A DNA stretch of 13,528 nucleotides, from the NCBI GenBank assembly GCA_014379925.1, contig JACMKY010000107.1:1-13528 (forward strand). Reading direction: 5' to 3'. Origin of the DNA: Cytophagales bacterium. Its GTDB lineage: Bacteria; Bacteroidota; Bacteroidia; Cytophagales; ES-bin-26. Numbering within the stretch: position 1 is the first letter of the stretch; every line of letters begins with the position of its first letter. Both the position numbers and the translations under genes were made by a program. The notes beneath the pieces were generated by a model that did not search any database, was not told the DNA's origin, and saw only the letters and a list, made by a program, of their open reading frames with translations. This document shows positions 7,468 through 13,283 of this stretch, one piece after another.

Positions 7468-8424
7468 TTAATTTCGTTTAAAAAGCGAATCTACGAACTC
7501 CGCCTTATTGAATACCTGCAAGTCATCGATTTTCTCCCCCACCCCGATGTACTTGACCGGGATCTTGAATTGGTCGGAAATGCCGATTACCACGCCGCCC
7601 TTGGCCGTGCCGTCCAGTTTGGTAATGGCCAGGGCCGTTACCTCGGTAGCCCGCATGAATTCCCTGGCCTGAATCATGGCGTTTTGGCCGGTGCTGCCGT
7701 CGAGTACCAGCAGCACTTCGTGGGGCGCTTCGGGAATAAACTTCTGAATGACCCGTTTGATCTTGGTGAGCTCGTTCATCAGGTTCACTTTGGTGTGTAG
7801 CCGGCCCGCCGTGTCGATGATCACCACGTCGGCCCGCATTTCCACGGCTTGCTTGACGGCGTCGTAGGCCACGGCGGAAGGGTCGGTATTCATGCCGTGG
7901 GAAATGACCGGGACACCCACGCGCTGGCCCCACAGTTTCAGCTGGTCCACGGCGGCGGCCCGGAACGTATCGGCCGCCCCCAGCACCACCTGCTTGTTCT
8001 TTTTCAGCAGTTGGGCCGCCAACTTGCCGATGGTCGTCGTTTTGCCCACTCCGTTTACGCCCACGACCATAATCACGAAGGGACCGGGAACCGATGGGAT
8101 GGAGAAATCCGCCACGTCTACCGATTGGTTTTCGGCCAGCAGTTTGGCTACCTCTTCCCGGAGAATCCGGTCCAGCTCATCCGTGCCGAGGTACTTGTCG
8201 GCGGCCACGCGTTTTTCGATCCGGTCAATGATTTTCAACGTCGTATCCACGCCCACGTCGGAACCGATCAGGATTTCCTCCAGCTCGTCGAGCACGTCTT
8301 CGTCCACTTTCGACTTGCCCACCACGGCCTTGCTCAACTTGGAAAAAAAGCTGTCTTTGGTCTTTTCCAGGCCCTTGTCGAGGGACTCTTTCTTCTCTTT
8401 GGTAAAAAAATCAAAAATGCCCAT
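7468..8424 (-). CDS. ftsY: Signal recognition particle receptor FtsY
   Basis: A 318-residue SRP GTPase that docks ribosome-nascent-chain-SRP complexes at the inner membrane and hands them to the SecYEG translocon. Residues 1-100 form the helical N domain, with a short basic N-terminus (MGIFDFFTKEKKE) in place of the long acidic A domain of E. coli, as usual in Bacteroidota. The NG GTPase motifs are intact: G1 GVNGVGKT (122-129), the AADTFRAAA insertion-box start, G3 DTAGR (204-208), G4 TKLD (268-271) and the closing GVGEKIDDLQVF. The start is ATG at 8422-8424. It lies downstream of rpmG and DUF4295 on the same strand, but the terminator at 8496-8524 separates them, so it should have its own promoter; I could not identify one. 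Confidence 0.97.
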   Translation of the reverse strand: MGIFDFFTKEKKESLDKGLEKTKDSFFSKLSKAVVGKSKVDEDVLDELEEILIGSDVGVDTTLKIIDRIEKRVAADKYLGTDELDRILREEVAKLLAENQSVDVADFSIPSVPGPFVIMVVGVNGVGKTTTIGKLAAQLLKKNKQVVLGAADTFRAAAVDQLKLWGQRVGVPVISHGMNTDPSAVAYDAVKQAVEMRADVVIIDTAGRLHTKVNLMNELTKIKRVIQKFIPEAPHEVLLVLDGSTGQNAMIQAREFMRATEVTALAITKLDGTAKGGVVIGISDQFKIPVKYIGVGEKIDDLQVFNKAEFVDSLFKRN

Positions 8425-8495
8425 GGGAATTCATTGCGGGATGCGGGCTTACTTTCGTAGGGAGCCGGAGTGTGCTACGTAAACCGGGTAAGAAC

Positions 8496-8524
8496 AAAAA
8501 AAGTCCCCACCGGGAGGGACTTTT
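8496..8524 (-). terminator. Rho-independent terminator after rpmG-DUF4295
   Basis: GTCCC (8503-8507) pairs with GGGAC (8516-8520), and the flanking A-tract (8499-8502) with T-tract (8521-8524) extends the stem to nine pairs. On the minus strand the hairpin is followed by seven Ts, 26 bases after the DUF4295 stop. On the plus strand it is followed by only four Ts, so it works mainly for minus-strand transcription. Confidence 0.8.
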
Positions 8525-8549
8525 ACTGGAAGATGGTAAAAAAACAACT

Positions 8550-8711
8550 TTACTTTTTCGAAGCCAGCGCATCCTGCAACTGATCGAGGGGAATCATTTC
8601 CTCCTTGAAGGTATAGGCACCCGTCTTGGGCGACTTTACCGCTTTGATGATCTTGGCGAAATTTTTTCCGCCCCCTTCTTTCTTCAGGGTTGCCACTACT
8701 TTCTTAGCCAT
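8550..8711 (-). CDS. DUF4295 family small basic protein
   Basis: A 53-residue lysine-rich protein beginning MAKKVVATLKKEGGGKNFAK and ending LDQLQDALASKK. It matches the DUF4295 family, a Bacteroidota-restricted small protein normally encoded between rpmG and ftsY, exactly the position here. Its size, charge and partnership with a ribosomal protein suggest a ribosome-associated role, but that is inference and no function is established to my knowledge. The ATG at 8709-8711 gives the family N-terminus. It lies 90 bases downstream of rpmG and upstream of a strong terminator, so rpmG and this gene are probably one short transcript. Confidence 0.9.
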   Translation of the reverse strand: MAKKVVATLKKEGGGKNFAKIIKAVKSPKTGAYTFKEEMIPLDQLQDALASKK

Positions 8712-8801
8712 GGGTTGTGGAGTTTAACGTTTTTCGTTCGAAGCGGGTGGTCAAGGCCAGTAAACGAGGCCAAATCCCCAACCCCAAAAACTTCGAATGG
8801 G

Positions 8802-8984
8802 TTATTTAATTTCTTTGTGGACGGTTACCTTCTTCATAATGGGATTGTATTTCTTCAACTCCATACGGGCAGTGGTATTTTTACGGTTCTTGGTGGTGAT
8901 GTAACGGGAGGTACCTGGCAAACCCGAATTCTTGTGTTCGGTGCATTCCATGATTACCTGAACCCGGTTGCCTTTCTTAGCCAT
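8802..8984 (-). CDS. rpmG: 50S ribosomal protein L33
   Basis: A 60-residue basic protein starting MAKKGNRVQVIMECTEHKNS and ending in the L33 signature KKYNPIMKKVTVHKEIK. It is a component of the large ribosomal subunit near the E site. It has one cysteine only (residue 14) and no CxxC pairs, so it is the zinc-independent (C-minus) form. The start is ATG at 8982-8984; an in-frame upstream start at 9014 would add ten unrelated residues and lies within the predicted promoter. rpmB (L28), often the gene before rpmG in Bacteroidota, is not present: only 88 bases separate rpmG from the hpt stop. Confidence 0.96.
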   Translation of the reverse strand: MAKKGNRVQVIMECTEHKNSGLPGTSRYITTKNRKNTTARMELKKYNPIMKKVTVHKEIK

Positions 8985-9011
8985 GCGCTTTAACGGATTA
9001 AATTGGGTTGG

Positions 9012-9042
9012 CAAAGCTACGCGATTCCAATCTTTAAAAAAA
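9012..9042 (-). promoter_or_regulatory. Predicted Bacteroidota-type promoter of rpmG
   Basis: On the minus strand, TAGCTTTG (9019-9012) matches the -7 consensus TAnnTTTG exactly. A run of seven Ts (9042-9036) lies 16 bases upstream, near the place of the -33 TTTG element, but has no exact TTG. The start codon at 8984 is 28 bases downstream of the -7 box, giving a leader of about 20 bases. Confidence 0.5.
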
Positions 9043-9072
9043 GGGCAATCCTAAAATTTTCACCACCCGGGT

Positions 9073-9618
9073 TCAAGCTACGCCCGGCGCTTCCGCCAGC
9101 ACGTACAAATCCGCCAGGTTTCTTCCCAGTCCATTGTAATCAAGGCCGTAGCCCACCACGAAACGGTTGGCGATTTCGAAGCCCACGTAACGCGGGCGAA
9201 TCGCTTTGCGCAGGGCCTCCGGTTTGAAAAGCAGCGTGGTAATTTCCACTGACCGGGGATTTTGCTTTTGTAACTCCGTCAGAATCTCGCTCATTGTCAG
9301 GCCCGTGTCCACAATGTCTTCCACAATCACCACGTGCCGGCCGGTGAGGTCTTCCTGCAAACCAATCAGTTGGGTAACCCGTCCCGTACTGGCCGCTTGT
9401 TGATAAGACGACACCTTGACGAAACTGATTTCACAAGGAACCGAAATTTCCTTCATCAAGTCGGCGGCAAACATAAAGGCCCCGTTCAACACCCCGACCA
9501 AAAGCGGGCGTTTGGCTTGATAATCCTGGCTGATTTGGAGGGCCAGGGCGGCAATCCGCGCTTCAATGGTTTTTCTTTCAATGAAAGGAACAAAGTCTTT
9601 GTCTCCGACGGTGATCAT
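9073..9618 (-). CDS. hpt: Hypoxanthine phosphoribosyltransferase
   Basis: A 181-residue purine-salvage enzyme that joins hypoxanthine (and usually guanine) to PRPP, giving IMP or GMP and pyrophosphate, in the cytosol. The type I PRTase fold is clear: LLVGVLNGAFMFAADLMKEI at 39-58, the PRPP-binding motif VVIVEDIVDTGLTM (96-109) with the two acidic residues Glu100-Asp101, the purine-contacting FKP at 131-133, and FEIANRFVVGYGLDYNG from 147. ATG at 9616-9618 gives a normal family N-terminus and length. An in-frame TTG at 9666 would add 16 residues encoded across the upstream terminator hairpin, so it was rejected. The membrane-protein terminator ends only a few bases before this ATG, which makes the source of hpt transcription unclear. 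rpmG follows 88 bases downstream. Confidence 0.95.
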   Translation of the reverse strand: MITVGDKDFVPFIERKTIEARIAALALQISQDYQAKRPLLVGVLNGAFMFAADLMKEISVPCEISFVKVSSYQQAASTGRVTQLIGLQEDLTGRHVVIVEDIVDTGLTMSEILTELQKQNPRSVEITTLLFKPEALRKAIRPRYVGFEIANRFVVGYGLDYNGLGRNLADLYVLAEAPGVA

Positions 9619-9624
9619 GGGATG

Positions 9625-9663
9625 AAAAAAAACAAATCCAGGAGCGTCCGCCGTTCCTGGATT
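9625..9663 (-). terminator. Strong Rho-independent terminator abutting the hpt start codon
   Basis: The arms AATCCAGGA (9635-9643) and TCCTGGATT (9655-9663) are perfect nine-base complements with an 11-base loop. On the minus strand they are followed by TG and a run of eight Ts (9632-9625). The hairpin begins 22 bases after the membrane-protein stop and its T-tract ends six bases before the hpt ATG. Confidence 0.88.
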
Positions 9664-9685
9664 CAAAAGAGGAAAGAGGCACGAT

Positions 9686-10975
9686 TCAAGGCTTGTCGTC
9701 CGCGAACAGCAATCGCTTGCTCCTCAGCACGAGCTTCTCCAATTCCGCTACCTCCGCCGCCAGTTCGGTGCGCAGATTGGATTGCATCGCCGCAATGGCA
9801 ACGCCGAATCCGTAGAGTCCCACCCACTCGTGGGCCAGCAGAAACAAGGCAATCAGCGAAACCAGCGGTACCGCCGCCGAAAACAGGCGCACGCCGTTGT
9901 GGATAACTTTGTCAAGGACGGAAATGCGATAAAGTTTCAAGTCCAGGTACACGAGAAAAAGCTTTTCGATGGACTCGTACCACTGGATCATTCGGCTGAT
10001 GACCAAACCACTGATCAACCCGATCTGGGCGGCGTAGAATACGTGAAGCGCGCTGTACTCCCGGGAGCCGAACACCCACACCGGCGGCAGAAACGCCCGG
10101 GTCCAAACGAAGGCGACTACGATCATCACCAGGGTAGTGGCAAGTTTCTCGGCAAACAGCGTTTGATGCGTCTCTTTCGGCAGTACCAGTCTTACTACCG
10201 ACCCACTGGCCCCCGAAACCAGCACGCCCGACAGGGCGATGGCGAAAGGAAGCAGTACCCCACCCAACCCGTTGAATTGCGTCTGAAAAGCCCCCAGGTT
10301 CGTGAAAGTAGCCCCCAGCAGGGCCGTGGCCGCGATGGATCCGCTCAGGGTATCCATGCGGTCGTTGCCAATGAGCAGACTGGTCGCTGGTTGTTGGCCG
10401 ACATCCGAATAATCCCCGTTAAAAAAGAACAGAAAGAAAAAATGGACAAGGACTTTTCCGAGAATGAACGCGGCCAGCACGTTCAATACCAGGTAAGGCG
10501 TCCAACCCAGCGTGGGTTGGTAGTAGAAAAACAGGAAAACCAAGCCGGCCAAACCAATCAGCAAGGACAGGGCATTCAACGGGTTCTTGCCCTCCAGGGC
10601 TGCCAGACCTTTTTTCCAAACGTTCGGCCGGGCTACCCCTTCGGCCCGGACCTGGTGCAGGATTCTTCCGGCGACGAAAGCCAGCGTGTGCAACGAAGCA
10701 CCAACCAGCACCGTAGAACACGTGACCGCGGTAATACCGGGTACCATCCAGCCGTTCAAAACCACCAGGACGAACGCACACAGGAGGCCGAGGGTAAACG
10801 GTTTGTAGTGGGTATCGCGCAGGGAGCGGGATGGCCTGAGTCGGGCTGTGTGGTTCGCCTGGAGCAGGCTTTCGGAGTGTACGTAACCACGGACGTGCTC
10901 CCATACCAGTCGGGCGGCAGTAGCCACCACGGCGGCAACTCCCCAGAACGACACGTTATTTAACAAATTCTCCAC
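9686..10975 (-). CDS. Polytopic membrane protein, possibly a degenerate H+-pyrophosphatase homologue
   Basis: A 429-residue inner-membrane protein with about nine or ten hydrophobic segments (near residues 62-79, 85-106, 133-153, 158-188, 212-224, 241-264, 281-302, 311-329, 362-382, 386-398) and a charged C-terminal tail. By eye, several blocks resemble, in the same order, membrane-bound H+/Na+-translocating pyrophosphatases: a VGASLHTLAFVAGRI stretch, YSDVG, MDTLSGSIAATALLGATF, VLLPFAIALSGVLVSG, QIGLISGLVISRMIQWY and GLYGFGVAIAAM. True HppA is about 700 residues or more and has DDPRNPATIADNVGDNVGD-type aspartate motifs; these are missing, so pyrophosphate hydrolysis is not expected. No ATG is available near the beginning. 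GTG at 10973-10975 was chosen, with in-frame TTG at 11000-11002 (438 residues) as the alternative. It has its own promoter and terminator, so it is a single-gene transcript. The family link is tentative; that this is a real membrane protein is secure. Confidence 0.8.
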   Translation of the reverse strand: MENLLNNVSFWGVAAVVATAARLVWEHVRGYVHSESLLQANHTARLRPSRSLRDTHYKPFTLGLLCAFVLVVLNGWMVPGITAVTCSTVLVGASLHTLAFVAGRILHQVRAEGVARPNVWKKGLAALEGKNPLNALSLLIGLAGLVFLFFYYQPTLGWTPYLVLNVLAAFILGKVLVHFFFLFFFNGDYSDVGQQPATSLLIGNDRMDTLSGSIAATALLGATFTNLGAFQTQFNGLGGVLLPFAIALSGVLVSGASGSVVRLVLPKETHQTLFAEKLATTLVMIVVAFVWTRAFLPPVWVFGSREYSALHVFYAAQIGLISGLVISRMIQWYESIEKLFLVYLDLKLYRISVLDKVIHNGVRLFSAAVPLVSLIALFLLAHEWVGLYGFGVAIAAMQSNLRTELAAEVAELEKLVLRSKRLLFADDKP

Positions 10976-11318
10976 GGCAACAGGGTTGGGTTTAACGAGC
11001 AAGCGGACAATTTAGACCAGAGGCCATGTATCAAAAGTAAGGTATTTAAGTTAAGATGCAACTTCTACTTGGGTTTTATACTCCTGACGAACGAAAAGAG
11101 TTGCCACCCAACCGTTCTTCTTCAAGGATTTGTATAACTATACCAACAAACGATCCTCCTTATTCCATTTACATCACGTGCAAAATTGAAACCTTTCGGC
11201 GTGCTTTTTTAATTCCTAAAGCAGGTTTCCCACCGAACGAAACACGTTTTTTTGGTATTTCTACGTTTAGAACTGGGCTTGTCCGCGCGGGGCACTCCGG
11301 TCTTTGTTAACGGAAACA
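10976..11318. other. Divergent intergenic region
   Basis: About 340 bases without a credible gene, more A+T-rich than its surroundings. It holds a convincing minus-strand promoter for the membrane protein (11032-11061). Facing right, TACGTTTA at 11262-11269 is one base off the -7 consensus and could serve the TPR-protein gene, but no -33 element lies at the right distance. An open frame at 11056-11310 (+) has no recognisable protein features and is probably fortuitous. Confidence 0.6.
11032..11061 (-). promoter_or_regulatory. Predicted Bacteroidota-type promoter of the membrane protein
   Basis: On the minus strand, TTG (11061-11059) is followed after exactly 19 bases by TACTTTTG (11039-11032), a full match to the TTG-N17-23-TAnnTTTG consensus of the Bacteroidota primary sigma factor. 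Transcription should start near 11025, giving a leader of about 25 bases to the TTG candidate start or about 50 to the GTG candidate. Confidence 0.65.
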
Positions 11319-12533
11319 ATGAAAAAATACAGTCTGCTCCTGGTGCTTCTTGGGTTGTTGCCGGCACCCACGTCCTACGCTCAGCAAGGCGGCACCCTTT
11401 CCGACCAGGATTCCGCCGCCGGCAACAACCCCCGGAACATGCTGTTGCTCAATCAGACTGTGCAGATTGAGGCCACGGAGGCAGTCAACAACATGTACAA
11501 TTTCAAATTCGACAAGGCGGAACGCGATTTTCGCTGGATCCAGTTCCAGTATCCGGAACACCCCCTCCCTTACTTCCTGTTGGGCCTGAGCGAATGGTGG
11601 AAAATTGTGCCCAACATCGAAGATGAACAGTATGACGAACGTTGCATGGCCTACCTGGACACCACCATCGAGAAGGCGGAACGGTTGTACGAGGGCGACG
11701 AGGCAAACGTGGAGGCTACGTTTTTCCTGGCCGGGGCGTACGCTTTCAAGGGCCGGTTGTATTCGGAGCGGAGCCAGTGGCGAAAGGCGACCGTGGCGGG
11801 AAAAAATGCGCTCAAGTACCTCAAACGGGGATCGGGTTCGGAGCTGAGCCCCGAATTCCTGTTTGGCGATGCGCTCTACAACTACTACGTAGAGTGGGTT
11901 CCTGAAAATTATCCGGCGCTCAAACCCATCTTCTGGTTTCTCTCCGATGGTGACAAAGCGCTGGGAATTAAACAGTTACAGACGGTAGCGAACAATGCCT
12001 TTTACACCCGCACGGAAGCCCAGTATTTTCTTATGCGCATATACAGCGAAGAAAACCAGGCGGAGCGGGGATATGAACTGGCGAAATACATGGCCGGCAC
12101 TTTTCCCGACAACGCGTACTTTGAGCGGTACTACGCCCGCACGGCGTATACGCTGGGGCAGATGGTAGAAACCGAAAACGCATCGCTGAGCATCCTGGCT
12201 AAGATTGACCGGCGGATGCCGGGGTACGAGGCAACGAGCGGGCGCTACGCCAGTTTCTACCTGGGGTACATCTACCAGAGTTACTACCGCGATCCGGCCC
12301 GGGCCAAACCGTACTTCCAACGGGCGGTGACGTTTGCCGAACAGAGCAAATCGTTGGAATCGGGCTATTACTTGCTCTCACTGACGGCACTGGCCCGGAT
12401 CGCTGACCAGGAAGGTGACCAGGAGCTGGCGAAGAATTATTTTCAGAAGGTGCTCGACAACGCCGAAAAAAAATCCCCTACCCATCAGGAGGCCAAACGG
12501 TACTTATCCGACCAGAAGTCCCGGCGAAAGTGA
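11319..12533 (+). CDS. Exported tetratricopeptide-like (alpha-solenoid) protein
   Basis: A 404-residue periplasmic protein of unknown function. The N-terminus MKKYSLLLVLLGLLPAPTSYAQQ is a clear signal peptide with a signal peptidase I site after SYA at 19-21. The mature part is helical with degenerate TPR-like pairs: KFDKAERDFRWIQFQYPEHPLPYFLLGL near the N-terminus, NVEATFFLAGAYAFKGRLYSERSQW in the middle, TRTEAQYFLMRIYSEENQAERGYELAKYM, GRYASFYLGYIYQSYYRDPARAKPYFQRAV and a final DQELAKNYFQKVLDNAEKK. Such repeats mediate protein-protein contacts. ATG at 11319 is preferred to TTG at 11304 because it begins exactly at the signal peptide. The gene stands alone between a divergent gene and the convergent Lrp gene, whose stop is 11 bases away. 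No partner is evident. Confidence 0.85.
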   Translation: MKKYSLLLVLLGLLPAPTSYAQQGGTLSDQDSAAGNNPRNMLLLNQTVQIEATEAVNNMYNFKFDKAERDFRWIQFQYPEHPLPYFLLGLSEWWKIVPNIEDEQYDERCMAYLDTTIEKAERLYEGDEANVEATFFLAGAYAFKGRLYSERSQWRKATVAGKNALKYLKRGSGSELSPEFLFGDALYNYYVEWVPENYPALKPIFWFLSDGDKALGIKQLQTVANNAFYTRTEAQYFLMRIYSEENQAERGYELAKYMAGTFPDNAYFERYYARTAYTLGQMVETENASLSILAKIDRRMPGYEATSGRYASFYLGYIYQSYYRDPARAKPYFQRAVTFAEQSKSLESGYYLLSLTALARIADQEGDQELAKNYFQKVLDNAEKKSPTHQEAKRYLSDQKSRRK

Positions 12534-12544
12534 ACCCGATTGGT

Positions 12545-13021
12545 CTACACGGGCACCGGCAGTACTTTACTGTCCTTGAAGGTGGAGAGGATAACCATTG
12601 TTTGGGTGCTGGCTACCTCCTCGATTTCGTTCACCCGTTCCAGCATCAACTTTTGGTAGGCGGTGATGTCCTTGGAAATCACCTTCAGCAGAAAATCCCC
12701 CGTGCCGGTGATGTGGTGGCACTCAATGATCTCGTCGATCTTGTTGATTTTTTCCACGAACAAATCGGTAAACATCTTCTTGTGGCCAACCAGCGTTACC
12801 TGCACGAAAGTGGTGATACCCAGACCAATCTTTTCGGTATCCAGTTGGGCGTGGTAGCTCTTGATGAGGCCGGCGGTTTCCAGTTTCTTTACCCTTTCCA
12901 GCGTGGGAGCGGGGGAGAGTCCAATCTCCTTCGATAATTGGGCGTTGGTGATTTTGGCATTACTCTGTAAAATTTCCAGGATTTTACGGTCAATCTGATC
13001 TAGTTTGATGATGGAGCTCAT
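12545..13021 (-). CDS. Lrp/AsnC family transcriptional regulator
   Basis: A 158-residue regulator of the feast/famine family. Residues 5-60 form the AsnC-type helix-turn-helix (LDQIDRKILEILQSNAKITN, then AQLSKEIGLSPAPTLERVKKLE as the DNA-reading part). Residues about 70-145 form the RAM effector-binding and oligomerisation domain, with the conserved GTGDF turn at 106-110. Members usually bind amino acids and assemble as octamers that wrap DNA; the effector cannot be told from sequence, and no amino-acid enzyme lies next to it. The start is ATG at 13019-13021. An A+T-rich stretch of about 90 bases upstream holds a candidate promoter and short repeats that could be its own binding site. It converges on the TPR-protein gene. 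Confidence 0.95.
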   Translation of the reverse strand: MSSIIKLDQIDRKILEILQSNAKITNAQLSKEIGLSPAPTLERVKKLETAGLIKSYHAQLDTEKIGLGITTFVQVTLVGHKKMFTDLFVEKINKIDEIIECHHITGTGDFLLKVISKDITAYQKLMLERVNEIEEVASTQTMVILSTFKDSKVLPVPV

Positions 13022-13053
13022 AGAGATAAAGCAAAATAAATTTGTGTAAAAGT

Positions 13054-13099
13054 ATTCATTTCATTCAATATTCAAAATTAAAATTTAAGTTTTAACAAA
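13054..13099 (-). promoter_or_regulatory. Candidate promoter and operator region of the Lrp/AsnC gene
   Basis: On the minus strand, TAATTTTG (13080-13073) matches TAnnTTTG fully, with TTTG (13099-13096) 15 bases upstream, slightly closer than usual. Overlapping it, ATTCA occurs three times on the plus strand (13054, 13063, 13070), a spaced A+T-rich pattern compatible with Lrp-type autoregulation. Binding is inferred only. Confidence 0.4.
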
Positions 13100-13283
13100 A
13101 AATTAAAATAGAATTCTGTGGGTGCGCCTTGGCCGCTCGTCGGTATTCTGAGCCGCAAGCCCGTAGCGAATGGGTTGGTAACGGGCATCCGTACGGGAGA
13201 TGAACTACTGCCCGTTGGGGAAGCGACAACCCGATCAACCTCCGTGGGCAGCAACGGCGTTAGAAACTGCTGGCCGGACCTGA

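Noticed and set aside
9782..10963. Long open frame (393 codons) antisense to the membrane protein
   Set aside because: Gln/Arg/Gly-rich shadow, the mirror of hydrophobic codons on the other strand.
11056..11310. 84-codon open frame on the plus strand in the divergent spacer
   Set aside because: No domain, no consistent hydrophobic pattern, and it overlaps the predicted promoter of the membrane protein.
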